This document shows, one piece after another, positions 41,875 to 50,452 of a stretch of 64,000 nucleotides of DNA. A program made the translations under genes and the position numbers. The notes under the pieces are model-generated. The model worked only from the letters and a program-made list of their open reading frames with translations, did not search any database and was not told the DNA's origin. The DNA comes from KBS50 sp042434095. Its GTDB lineage: Bacteria; Actinomycetota; Actinomycetes; Mycobacteriales; Micromonosporaceae. Every line of letters begins with the position of its first letter. Position 1 is the stretch's first letter. The stretch covers positions 1 through 64,000 of the forward strand of contig NZ_JBHLUE010000009.1 of NCBI RefSeq assembly GCF_042434095.1, read 5' to 3'.

Positions 41875-44805
41875 GTGAGCACTGAGCCGGGCCGGGCGAC
41901 GGATGGGGTGCCCAACCATCGCCGCCGGCTTGATGTCCGGGTCGTCCCGCATCGGCGTCGCTCCCCGTTCCGGGTGCGGGACTGGCGGATCCGCACCAAG
42001 CTCGCGGCGGTCCTGGTGGTGCCGTCGGTGGCGTTCCTCGTGCTGGCCAGCGTGCAGACGGGCGGGCTCTTCGGCCGGGCCAGCGCCCTGGACCAGTTCG
42101 CCACCCAGGTCGGGGTGGGACGGCAGCTCGTCGACGTCCTCGACGGCCTGCACCGGGAGCGGGACCGCACGGCCGGTGAGCTGGCCGGGCTGCTGGGCGG
42201 CGACCAGGCGCAACCGCCGGCGGGACAGAACCGCGCGCAGCCGGGCGGCCCGGCCGGCACCGAGCAGGCCCGGGCGGCGTTGCGGCCGATCTATGCCGAG
42301 GTGGACGCCGCGGTCAGCCGGCTGCGCGAGGCCGCCGACCCGTTGGCCAAGACCGACGCCGCCTGGCGGGTGGCGTACGCCCGGGCCAACGACTCGTTGC
42401 GGCAGCTGCCCGATGTGCGCGCAGCGGTGCTGGCCGGCGTGCTCAACCCGAGCACGGTGCTGAACAACTACGGCCGCACCGTGGACGCGTTGCTGGCGTT
42501 GCTCGCCGAGCCGTCGCCGGGAACGGACCAGGCGGAGCTCTCCGACGCGGTGCTGCGGTACGTCCAGCTGGCCCGGGTGCAGGACATCGGCTCGGAGATC
42601 CGGGCCCAGTTGTACGCGGCGGCCCGCGCCGGCGAGTACGGCCCGGACGACCTGGTGCTGCTCAGCGATCTGCGCTCGCAACAGTTCGCGGCGTTGGCGG
42701 AGTTCCGCGCGGCGGCCACCCCGGAGCAGGTACGCCGGTACGACGAGGCGGCCGAGCGGCCGGAGTTCGCGGCGGCGACGCGGTTGGAGGAGACCACCAT
42801 CCCGACCAACGGGCGGCAGCCGGCCGTGCTCGGGGCGGACCGGTGGTGGACGGCCAGCAGCCAGCGGCTGGACCTGTTGAACGGGGTGCAGCGGACGGTG
42901 CTGGGCGACGCGGTCGACCGGGCGAGCGCGGTGAGCGCCAGCCAGCTGCGCCGGTCCCTGCTGGTGGCCGGGGTGGTGCTGGCCGTCCTGCTGTTCGCGG
43001 TCTTCACCTCGGTCGCGGTGGGCCGGTCGCTGGCCCGGTCGCTGAACCGGCTGCGCCGGCAGGCCATCCAGGTGGCGCAGATCGAGCTGCCGGAGGCGCT
43101 GGAACGGCTGCGTGCCCTGGACACCGCCGGGGCGAAGATCGAGGTGTCGCCCGCGGTGGTGCGGTCGATGGACGAGATCGGCGAGGTGGCCGAGGCATTC
43201 GTGGCGGTGCACCGCAGCGCCGTGGCGCTGGCGCTGGAGCAGGCGCAGATGCGCCGCAGCGTGAACGCCATGTTCGTGAACCTGGCCCGCCGCAGCCAGG
43301 TCCTGGTGGAGCGGCAGCTGGAGCTGCTGGACGACCTGGAGCGCGAGGAGAGCGACCCGGAGCAGCTGGACAACCTGTTCCGGCTGGACCACCTGGCCGC
43401 CCGGATGCGCCGCAACGACGACAGCCTGCTGGTGCTGGCCGGGTCGGAGTCGACCCGGCGGTGGTCGCAGCCGGTTCCGCTGACCGCGGTGATGCTGGCC
43501 GCGGTGGCCGAGGTGGAGCAGTACCAGCGGGTCCGGCACCGGGTGGCCGGGCAGCCGTACGTGGTGGGCCACGCGGTCGCGGACCTGGTACACCTGCTGG
43601 CCGAGCTGCTGGAGAACGCCACCTCGTTCTCGCCGCCGGACACGACCGTGGACATCGTGGGCCGGTCGGACGGCGCCGGCGGGGCGCTCCTGGAGATCGT
43701 GGACAGTGGCCTCGGCATGACGCCGGCGGCGCTGGCCGAGGCCAACGAGGTGCTGGCCGCGCCGCCGGTGGCCGACGTGGCCGCGTCGCAGCGGATGGGT
43801 CTGTTCGTGGTGAGCCACCTCGCGGCGCGGCAGGGGATCGAGGTCCGGTTGCGCCCCGCCGAGCGCGGGGTGGTGGCGCAGGTACGGTTGCCCGCCGCGC
43901 TGCTGGCCGCCGAGGAGGCCGGTTCGGAGCTGGACCGGGGGCCGGCGCGGCGGATGCTGACGGCGCGGATGGTCGATCGCCCCGGCGCCGTCGCCGGCGC
44001 CGGCCCGGCGGATCCGCCCACGGTTCCCGGCCAGCCGGCCGCGGTGCTGGTGCCGGGGTTCGCCGTGCTGGATCCGGTCGGTCAGGTCCCGCCTGCCGGC
44101 TTCACGCCGCCGGTCAGGACGGCGCCGCCGGTCGCTCCGGTCAGTTCCGCGCCGTACGCGGCGCCCGTCAGCTCGGTGCCGGTCAGCTCGGCGCCGGTGA
44201 GCTCGGCGCCGGTGAGCTCGGCGCCCGCCAGTGCAGGGCCGGTCAGTTCGGCGCCGGTCAGCGCAGCGCCGGACGGCGCCGGGTCGGTCGGTGCGACGCC
44301 GCCCGGCGGCGACCAGCCCGGCGGCGCCCGGCCGCGCAAGCGGACGTTGCCCCGCCGGCCGGTGCCCACCCGGGCCGAGGACGTGCTGGCCGGACCCGCG
44401 TCGCCGGCGGGAGAGACCAGCACGTGGTGGACCCGCGGCGGCGCACCGAACGGAACGGCCGGCGCCGGTACGCCAGGCGCCGGCGGTGCGGCCGAGCCCG
44501 GTGGCCCGGTCCCGCCGGCCGGCGGCGCCGCGGCCCGGCCGGGTGACGCCGGTCCGGGCGGGGCGCCGGCGGCGCCCGCCACAACCGGGCGCGGCCTGCC
44601 GCTCCGGGTGCCGATGGCGCACCTGCCGGCGGCCACCACCCCGGCCCGGCCGGCGGTGCCGGTCCCGCGGCCGGAGCTGGATCCGGAGGCCGTCAGCGGC
44701 ATGCTGTCCCGGTTCTACGGCGGGGTCCGCCGGGCCGAGGAGGAAGAGACGACCGAGATCTCCCGCGCGTCGTTCGGCGTCGGGGACGAAAGGAAGAACA
44801 GGTGA
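41875..44805 (+). CDS. Nitrate/nitrite-sensing-domain histidine-kinase-like protein (conservon CvnA type)
   Basis: A 976-residue membrane sensor. A helix near residues 43-62 (LAAVLVVPSVAFLVLASV) begins the extracytoplasmic NIT domain, which ends at LLVAGVVLAVLLFAVFTSVA. HAMP-like and helical regions follow. The ATPase domain has LLAELLENATSFSPPDT and IVDSGLGMTPAALAEANEV. About 280 residues of Pro/Ala/Gly-rich tail, with repeated PVSSAP units, follow. GTG at 41875 has AGGAGG upstream. It is coupled to the roadblock gene, as in Streptomyces conservons. Confidence 0.9.
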   Translation: MSTEPGRATDGVPNHRRRLDVRVVPHRRRSPFRVRDWRIRTKLAAVLVVPSVAFLVLASVQTGGLFGRASALDQFATQVGVGRQLVDVLDGLHRERDRTAGELAGLLGGDQAQPPAGQNRAQPGGPAGTEQARAALRPIYAEVDAAVSRLREAADPLAKTDAAWRVAYARANDSLRQLPDVRAAVLAGVLNPSTVLNNYGRTVDALLALLAEPSPGTDQAELSDAVLRYVQLARVQDIGSEIRAQLYAAARAGEYGPDDLVLLSDLRSQQFAALAEFRAAATPEQVRRYDEAAERPEFAAATRLEETTIPTNGRQPAVLGADRWWTASSQRLDLLNGVQRTVLGDAVDRASAVSASQLRRSLLVAGVVLAVLLFAVFTSVAVGRSLARSLNRLRRQAIQVAQIELPEALERLRALDTAGAKIEVSPAVVRSMDEIGEVAEAFVAVHRSAVALALEQAQMRRSVNAMFVNLARRSQVLVERQLELLDDLEREESDPEQLDNLFRLDHLAARMRRNDDSLLVLAGSESTRRWSQPVPLTAVMLAAVAEVEQYQRVRHRVAGQPYVVGHAVADLVHLLAELLENATSFSPPDTTVDIVGRSDGAGGALLEIVDSGLGMTPAALAEANEVLAAPPVADVAASQRMGLFVVSHLAARQGIEVRLRPAERGVVAQVRLPAALLAAEEAGSELDRGPARRMLTARMVDRPGAVAGAGPADPPTVPGQPAAVLVPGFAVLDPVGQVPPAGFTPPVRTAPPVAPVSSAPYAAPVSSVPVSSAPVSSAPVSSAPASAGPVSSAPVSAAPDGAGSVGATPPGGDQPGGARPRKRTLPRRPVPTRAEDVLAGPASPAGETSTWWTRGGAPNGTAGAGTPGAGGAAEPGGPVPPAGGAAARPGDAGPGGAPAAPATTGRGLPLRVPMAHLPAATTPARPAVPVPRPELDPEAVSGMLSRFYGGVRRAEEEETTEISRASFGVGDERKNR

Positions 44806-45224
44806 CATCCCTCAGTCAAGAGGCCCGCGACGTGAGCTGGCTGGTCAACGCGTTCGCCGAGCGGGTGCCGGGGGTCGCGCACGCGATCGTGGTCTCCTCG
44901 GACGGGTTGCTGGTGGCGGTCTCGGGCCACCTGCCGCGCGACCACGCCGACCGGTTGGCGGCGGTCACCTCGGGGCTGATGAGCATCACGGCCGGGGCGG
45001 CCCAGATGTTCGACGGGGACGTGGTCAAGCAGACCGTGGTCGAGATGGGCCGCGGGTACTTCCTGGTGATGCAGGTCCGGGACGGTTCCATCCTGGCAAC
45101 GCTGGCCGGGGCCGAGGCCGACATCGGGGTGGTCGGCTACGAGATGGCGCGGTTGGCCAAGCAGGCGGGGGAGATGCTCACCCCGGCGTTGCGGGCGGAG
45201 CTGCAGCAGGCGCTGTCGGGCTGA
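44802..45224 (+). CDS. Roadblock/LC7 domain protein (conservon CvnB type)
   Basis: A 140-residue roadblock/LC7 protein, the usual partner of the CvnA sensor and CvnD Ras-like GTPase. It opens with DVSWLVNAFAERVPGVAHAI, continues SSDGLLVAVSGHLPRDHADR and ends with GVVGYEMARLAKQAGEML. The GTG at 44802 overlaps the sensor stop (GTGA). The DUF742 protein (CvnC) and GTPase (CvnD) that normally follow are absent. Confidence 0.93.
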   Translation: MTSLSQEARDVSWLVNAFAERVPGVAHAIVVSSDGLLVAVSGHLPRDHADRLAAVTSGLMSITAGAAQMFDGDVVKQTVVEMGRGYFLVMQVRDGSILATLAGAEADIGVVGYEMARLAKQAGEMLTPALRAELQQALSG

Positions 45225-45326
45225 GCAGAGATGGGCCGAACGGGTCAGGGAGTCCACAGCGGATACCGGTAGGATGACCGGTAAGCGTCGGTCCCCGGCA
45301 CCGGTTGGTGCGGGTCGGGGATTGTG

Positions 45327-45359
45327 TGTGGGGACGGAGAGGGCAACTCCGTCCCCACA
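45327..45359 (+). terminator. Perfect 13-bp terminator hairpin
   Basis: TGTGGGGACGGAG at 45327-45339 pairs exactly with 45347-45359 across a 7-nt loop. It lies about 100 nt after the roadblock gene and ends the short conservon. Confidence 0.8.
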
Positions 45360-45553
45360 TCGAACGTCCGCACGTACGAGGGCCGTACGTGCCGCGCGGG
45401 AGCCGGGCCACGCGAGTGCCGCTGGTGCACCTCCTTCCGTTGGTGCGTCGGGCCGGTGGCGGAGTCCGGGCTGGACCGCCGCCGGCCCGTAAGCCGGATC
45501 GGTGTGCGTCCGCCGGGCAGCGGCCGCACCACTTGCGCGTAGCGCTTTATCTA

Positions 45554-45567
45554 TGGAAGCGCTCCCA
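45554..45567. promoter_or_regulatory. CebR-like operator 1
   Basis: TGGAAGCGCTCCCA differs at one position from TGGGAGCGCTCCCA, the Streptomyces CebR box bound by the cellobiose-responsive LacI-family repressor. It lies upstream of the GH48 cellulase. Confidence 0.75.
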
Positions 45568-45690
45568 TCCGTGATGGTGATTGTGGACTGTAGTCGGCTT
45601 AACGGCATTGGAAAAGACCTAAAACAAGATCGAAACATCTGAGTGGCCAAAACCCTGGTCGCGAGCAGGACGAACGGGTCTCACTTGCAC

Positions 45691-45704
45691 CGGGAGCGCT
45701 CCCA
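45691..45704. promoter_or_regulatory. CebR-like operator 2
   Basis: CGGGAGCGCTCCCA differs from the CebR consensus only at its first base. It lies 137 bp downstream of the first box, between it and the cellulase start. Two near-perfect boxes on one promoter region strongly suggest cellobiose-controlled repression. Confidence 0.8.
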
Positions 45705-45952
45705 TGGAAGACTCTCGAAGTATCTCGCAGGAGCCGTACGCGAGCGTGGGCCGTCGAGGGCATCCGGTACGCACCGGACCGGCGCCCGCCCGGGCAGAGC
45801 CGTTCCACCGCGGCGACGGATAGCACCGCTCGCCGGATCGGGACGGATCCCGACGTTCCCCCGCGTCGCACCAGGCGGACCCCCTCCGCCGGCGGCGCCC
45901 CGGCCGCGGCGCACTCGCCCGGCCATCGGTCCGGCGAGGAGGACCCGAGAGT

Positions 45953-48871
45953 ATGAGACTGTGGGCGAAACGTCGCCGTACGGCGATAGTAGCGGCGGCC
46001 GTGCTGGCCACCGCCGGGCTCACCGTGCCGGCCACGCCCGCCATGGCGGCGGCGTCGTGCGACGTGGCATATACGACGAACGACTGGACCGGCGGCTTCA
46101 CCGCGAGCGTCACGCTCACCAACCTGGGCGACCCGATCAACGGGTGGACCCTGAAGTTCGCCTTCCCCAACAGCAGCCAGAAGGTCAGCAACGGCTGGTC
46201 GGCCAACTGGTCCCAGAGCGGCAACCAGGTCACCGCCACCAGCATGTCCTGGAACGGAAGCCTGGGCACCGGCGCCAGCACCAACATCGGCTTCAACGGA
46301 ACGTTCAGCGGCAGCAACCCGAAGCCGACCTCGTTCTCGATCAACGGGGTCACCTGCGGCGGCCAGTCGAGCAACCAGGCGCCGACGGTCGCACTCAGCG
46401 TTCCGGCCGGCCCGTTCACCGCGCCGGCGGACGTGCCCCTGACCGCCACGGCCAGCGACCCGGACGGCTCGATCAGCAAGGTCGAGTTCTACCGCAACGG
46501 CCTGCTGGTCAACACGGACACCACGGCCCCGTACAGCTACACCCTGACCGGGCTACCGGCCGGTGACTACACGGTGCAGGCCAAGGCGTACGACAACGGC
46601 ACGCCGGCGCTGACCGCCACGGCGGAGAAGTCGTTCACCGTGGGAGCGGCCACCGGACCGGCGATCGTCGCCAACCCGACGGCGCTCAGCGTCCCCGAGG
46701 GCGGCAGCACGAGCCTGACGTACAAGCTCAACTCGGCGCCGAGCAGCAACGTGACGGTCGGTCTGGCCCTGAGCGGGTCGTCGGCCGCGAAGTTCAGCAC
46801 GTCGGCCACGAGCGTTACGCTGACTCCGAGCAACTGGAACACCGGCGTGCCGGTGACCGTGTCGTCGGTGACCGACACCGACACCACCAACGACACGGCG
46901 ACCCTCACGGCCACCTCCACCGGCTACACGGCCTCGGCGGTGACCCTCACCCAGCTGGACAAGGACGTCGCGGGCGGCACCTACGTCACCCAGTTCATGA
47001 CGCAGTACAACAAGATCCACGCGCCGTCGAACGGCTACTTCAGCCCCGAGGGCGTGCCGTACCACTCCGTCGAGACGTTCATGGTGGAGGCCCCGGATCA
47101 GGGCCACGAGACCACCTCCGAGGCGTTCAGCTACTGGCTGTGGCTCGAGGCCGAGTACGGACGGATCCAGAAGGACTGGACGCCGTTCAACAACGCCTGG
47201 AACGTGATGGAGAAGTACATCATCCCCAGCGGCTCGGACTACAAGACCGGCGGCTACAACGCCAACAGCCCGGCCACGTACGCGCCGGAGAAGGCGTACC
47301 CGGACCAGTACCCGGTGGCCTTCGACAGCGGGGTGAAGGCCGGCACCGACCCGTTGTACTCCGAGCTGACCAGCACGTACGGCAACAGCGACATCTACGG
47401 CATGCACTGGCTGCTGGACGTGGACAACACGTACGGCTTCGGCAAGTGCGGCGACCACACCACCCGGGTGGCTTACATCAACACCTACCAGCGGGGCCCG
47501 CAGGAGTCGGTCTTCGAGACCATCCCGCAGCCGTCCTGCGAGACGTTCACCTACGGCGGCCCGAACGGCTACGGCCCGCTGTTCACCCAGGACTCCAACC
47601 CGGCCAAGCAGTGGAAGTTCACTGACGCGCCGGACGCCGACGCCCGCGCGGTGGAGGCGGCCTACTGGGCCCTGCAATGGGCCACCGAGCAGGGCAAGGC
47701 GGCGGACGTCGCGGCCACCGTGGCCAAGGCGGCCAAGATGGGTGACTACCTCCGGTACGCGATGTACGACAAGTACTTCAAGAAGCCGGGCTGCACCACC
47801 CCGTCCTGCGCGGCGGGCACCGGCAAGGACTCGTCGAACTACCTGCTCTCCTGGTACTACGCCTGGGGCGCGGCCATGGACGGGTCGTGGAGCTGGCGGA
47901 TCGGCTCCAGCCACAACCACAGCGGCTACCAGAACCCGATGGCGGCGTACGCGCTGTCCACGGTGGCCGCACTGACCCCGAAGTCGCCGTCCGCCAAGTC
48001 CGACTGGGCCACCAGCCTGACCCGGCAGATCGACTTCTACACCTGGCTGCAGTCGTCCGAGGGCGCCATCGCCGGCGGCGCGACGAACAGCTGGGGCGGC
48101 GCCTACGGCACTCCGCCGGCCGGCACGCCGACCTTCTACGGCCTGGCGTACGACTGGCAGCCCGTCTACCACGACCCGCCGTCGAACCAGTGGTTCGGCT
48201 TCCAGGCGTGGACCATGGAGCGGGTCGCCGAGTACTACCACGAGAGCGGCGACGCCCGGGCCAAGGCCCTGCTGGACAAGTGGACCACCTGGGCCATGGC
48301 CAACACCACCATCGGCACGAACGGGGACTACCAGATCCCGTCGACGCTCAACTGGAGCGGCCAGCCGGGTGGCAACTGGGCCGCCGGCACCACCTCGGTC
48401 AACAACAGCGGTCTGCACGTGACCATCAAGGACTACACCAACGACGTCGGGGTGGCCGGGGCGTACGCCCGCACGCTCACCTACTACGCCGCCAAGTCCG
48501 GTAACACGCAGGCCAAGACGACGGCGAAGGCGCTGCTGGACGGCATCCTCACGCACGCGGACAGCAAGGGCGTGTCGGTGCCGGAGACCAAGACCGACTA
48601 CAACCGGTTGGACGACGTCTACAACGCCAGCACGCACGACGGCCTGTACGTGCCGTCCGGCTTCACCGGCAAGATGCCCAACGGTGACGTGATCAAGTCG
48701 GGCGACTCGTTCCTGGACATCCGGTCCTTCTACAAGAACGACCCGGACTACGCCAGGGTCAAGGCGTACCTGGACGGCACGGGTCCGGCGCCGGTGTTCA
48801 ACTACCACCGGTTCTGGGCGCAGACCGACGTCGCCCTCGCGCTGGCCGACTACGGCATGTTGCTCGGCTAG
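45953..48871 (+). CDS. GH48 cellulase (reducing-end cellobiohydrolase) with CBM2
   Basis: A 972-residue secreted exocellulase. Residues 1-33 are a signal peptide ending PAMAA. Residues 34-138 are a family 2 cellulose-binding module (DVAYTTNDWTGGFTASVTL). Two Ig-like/linker domains follow: VALSVPAGPFTAPADVPL, and a Calx-beta-like region with VPEGGSTSLTYKLNS. The GH48 catalytic domain starts near 345 (YVTQFMTQYNKIHAPSNGYF), with GHETTSEAFSYWLWLEAEYG and the conserved WGGAYGTPP and HDPPSNQWFGFQAW segments. It probably releases cellobiose processively from cellulose. The GAGGAGGA site precedes the ATG. Confidence 0.96.
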   Translation: MRLWAKRRRTAIVAAAVLATAGLTVPATPAMAAASCDVAYTTNDWTGGFTASVTLTNLGDPINGWTLKFAFPNSSQKVSNGWSANWSQSGNQVTATSMSWNGSLGTGASTNIGFNGTFSGSNPKPTSFSINGVTCGGQSSNQAPTVALSVPAGPFTAPADVPLTATASDPDGSISKVEFYRNGLLVNTDTTAPYSYTLTGLPAGDYTVQAKAYDNGTPALTATAEKSFTVGAATGPAIVANPTALSVPEGGSTSLTYKLNSAPSSNVTVGLALSGSSAAKFSTSATSVTLTPSNWNTGVPVTVSSVTDTDTTNDTATLTATSTGYTASAVTLTQLDKDVAGGTYVTQFMTQYNKIHAPSNGYFSPEGVPYHSVETFMVEAPDQGHETTSEAFSYWLWLEAEYGRIQKDWTPFNNAWNVMEKYIIPSGSDYKTGGYNANSPATYAPEKAYPDQYPVAFDSGVKAGTDPLYSELTSTYGNSDIYGMHWLLDVDNTYGFGKCGDHTTRVAYINTYQRGPQESVFETIPQPSCETFTYGGPNGYGPLFTQDSNPAKQWKFTDAPDADARAVEAAYWALQWATEQGKAADVAATVAKAAKMGDYLRYAMYDKYFKKPGCTTPSCAAGTGKDSSNYLLSWYYAWGAAMDGSWSWRIGSSHNHSGYQNPMAAYALSTVAALTPKSPSAKSDWATSLTRQIDFYTWLQSSEGAIAGGATNSWGGAYGTPPAGTPTFYGLAYDWQPVYHDPPSNQWFGFQAWTMERVAEYYHESGDARAKALLDKWTTWAMANTTIGTNGDYQIPSTLNWSGQPGGNWAAGTTSVNNSGLHVTIKDYTNDVGVAGAYARTLTYYAAKSGNTQAKTTAKALLDGILTHADSKGVSVPETKTDYNRLDDVYNASTHDGLYVPSGFTGKMPNGDVIKSGDSFLDIRSFYKNDPDYARVKAYLDGTGPAPVFNYHRFWAQTDVALALADYGMLLG

Positions 48872-49300
48872 CAGACCGGGAGGGGCCGCCGGCATCGCCG
48901 ATGCGGTGACCAGGGGCTCCTCCCAACCGGCCGCGCGGGGGCGACCCGCGCCCGCGCGGCCGGCCCTGACTGGCCCGGTGTCCCCACCACCGGGCCGTGA
49001 CCCGGCAAACCCGCAGCCGGGTCACCCCGTGGCGGGCCGGCCGGACTGGCCGACGCAGCGGTCCGGTCCGGCCCGCCACCCCTTTCCAGGCCCCGCCGGC
49101 CTCGCCCCCCGGTCGCGGCGCCGAGGCAACCGGCGGGTCTGTCCGGGCCGCGCTGCGCGGCTACCACGGGTTCCTGGGGCTGGCCGACGCCATCCGGTGA
49201 GGAGTCCCGTCCGCCCGGGTGATCCGGCACACACCACGTCACATCCGGTCCGCCGTACCGGTCCTGGTGCCAATCGACAACCAAGGACCGGGAGTACGTC
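48872..49300. other. 429-bp intergenic region with terminator
   Basis: It contains the 13-bp hairpin at 48927-48963 and a weaker GGGAGG/CCTCCC stem at 48878-48924. The only sizeable frame (48997-49200) ends GYHGFLGLADAIR but lacks a ribosome site. I do not call it. The DoxX ribosome site GGGAG lies near 49286. Confidence 0.6.
48927..48963. terminator. Perfect 13-bp terminator hairpin after the cellulase
   Basis: CCGGCCGCGCGGG at 48927-48939 pairs exactly with 48951-48963 across an 11-nt loop, 56 nt downstream of the cellulase stop codon. Confidence 0.8.
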
Positions 49301-49693
49301 ATGAACGTAGCGCTGTGGGTGGTGCAGATCCTGCTGGCCGCCGTCTTTCTCTGGTCGGGCGCGGTGAAGGGCACGCAGTCCAAGGACCGGCTGATCGCGT
49401 CCGGGCAGACCGGCGTGGCGCCGTTTCCGGTGCCGGTGATCCGGCTGACCGCGTTCGCCGAACTGCTCGCGGCGGTCGGGCTGATCCTGCCGTGGCTGAC
49501 CGGCGTGGCGCGGGTGCTCACGCCGGTGGCCGCCGGCGGCCTGGCCGTGGTGATGATCGGCGCGATGCTCAGCCACGGCACGCTGCTGCGCCGGGACCGG
49601 GCGGCCGGCCGCGGCAACCGGGAGGCCCGAAACGTCGCCGCGAACGTCGTCATCCTGGCGCTGTGCGTCTTCGTGCTCACCGGCCGGCTTTAG
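49301..49693 (+). CDS. DoxX-family membrane protein
   Basis: A 130-residue protein with four predicted helices, starting ALWVVQILLAAVFLWSGAVK and ending ILALCVFVLTGRL. DoxX proteins are linked to redox homeostasis and quinone reduction in the membrane. The ATG at 49301 follows GGGAG. It is separated by 66 bp from the winged-helix regulator, which has its own promoter, so linkage is uncertain. Confidence 0.85.
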   Translation: MNVALWVVQILLAAVFLWSGAVKGTQSKDRLIASGQTGVAPFPVPVIRLTAFAELLAAVGLILPWLTGVARVLTPVAAGGLAVVMIGAMLSHGTLLRRDRAAGRGNREARNVAANVVILALCVFVLTGRL

Positions 49694-49722
49694 ATTGACG
49701 GCTGCAAGATCCAGTAGGAAGT

Positions 49723-49751
49723 TTGTGGATTGGCCGGCATGCTCCTAGCGT
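49723..49751 (+). promoter_or_regulatory. Promoter of the winged-helix regulator
   Basis: TTGTGG at 49723-49728 and TAGCGT at 49746-49751 have a 17-bp spacer. The GTG start at 49760 lies 8 nt further, fitting a leaderless message. Confidence 0.65.
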
Positions 49752-49759
49752 GATCCGGC

Positions 49760-50452
49760 GTGAGCCACACGCAGCGGATCAGTGATCCGGAAACCCTCAA
49801 GGCGTTCGCCCACCCGGTGCGGCAGCGGCTGTACCGGGTGCTGGCGTACGTCGGTCCGGCCACCAACGCCATGCTCGGCCGGGAACTCGGCGGCGCCGAC
49901 CCGGGCCTGCTCAGCTACCACCTGCGGGAGCTGCAGCGGCGCGGGTTCGTGGAGGACGTGCCGGAGCTGGCCCGGGACCGGCGGGAACGCTGGTGGCGGC
50001 TGGTGCCCGGGGCCACCTCCTGGAGCTGGCAAGACTTCGTGAGCCCGGAGGGTCGCGCGGTGGCCGGCCGGGTGAAGCGGGACATGATCACGCACGAGTT
50101 CGAGCGGCTGCGCCACTTCGAGCAGACCCGCCGGAGCTGGCCGCCGGACTGGCAGCAGGCCGCCACCAGTTCGGATTCGTTCCTGCGGCTGACCCCGGAC
50201 GAGCTGCGCGAGTTGGTCGGGGAACTGCACGCCACGCTGCGCCGCTGGTCGGAGCACGGCCGGCGGACCACGCTGGCCCGACGGCGGGCGAACGCGGCGC
50301 CACCGGGCGCGGCGAACGACGACGACCAACCGGCCGCCCCGGCTGGCGCCCCGGCCGGCGACCCGGCTGGCGCGTCGGCCGGCGAACCGGCCGAGGCGGA
50401 TCGGCAGCCGGTGTTCGTCTTCCTGCACGCGTTCCCGGAACGGGACCTCTGA
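49760..50452 (+). CDS. ArsR-like winged-helix transcriptional regulator
   Basis: A 230-residue regulator. The N-terminal winged helix reads PETLKAFAHPVRQRLYRVLA, and its recognition region is PGLLSYHLRELQRRGFVEDV. The C-terminal part is Ala/Pro/Asp-rich and low in complexity (PAGAPAGDPAGASAGEPAEA). Its stop overlaps the start of the MFS gene (TGATG), so it probably controls that exporter. Inducer unknown. Confidence 0.9.
   Translation: MSHTQRISDPETLKAFAHPVRQRLYRVLAYVGPATNAMLGRELGGADPGLLSYHLRELQRRGFVEDVPELARDRRERWWRLVPGATSWSWQDFVSPEGRAVAGRVKRDMITHEFERLRHFEQTRRSWPPDWQQAATSSDSFLRLTPDELRELVGELHATLRRWSEHGRRTTLARRRANAAPPGAANDDDQPAAPAGAPAGDPAGASAGEPAEADRQPVFVFLHAFPERDL

Larger units (their letters stand above)
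45225..45952. other. 728-bp non-coding region with terminators and cellulase control sites
   Basis: No convincing gene is seen; the short frames are Arg/Pro-rich and lack ribosome sites. The left part holds a terminator (45327-45359) and a second perfect inverted repeat, GCACGTACG at 45370-45378 with 45384-45392. The right part, from about 45540, is unusually A+T-rich and carries two CebR-like boxes (45554-45567 and 45691-45704). The cellulase ribosome site GAGGAGGA is near 45934. Confidence 0.7.

Noticed and set aside
45274..45492. Small ORF downstream of the roadblock gene
   Set aside because: It is Arg/Pro/Ala-rich, overlaps the perfect terminator hairpin and has no similarity to DUF742 or a GTPase.
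46553..48895. Minus-strand frame of 780 codons
   Set aside because: It is the reverse of the GH48 gene and shows Val/Arg-rich sequence with no recognisable fold.
48997..49200. 68-codon frame ending GYHGFLGLADAIR
   Set aside because: The end looks protein-like, but there is no ribosome site or promoter, and the start is in a terminator-rich area.
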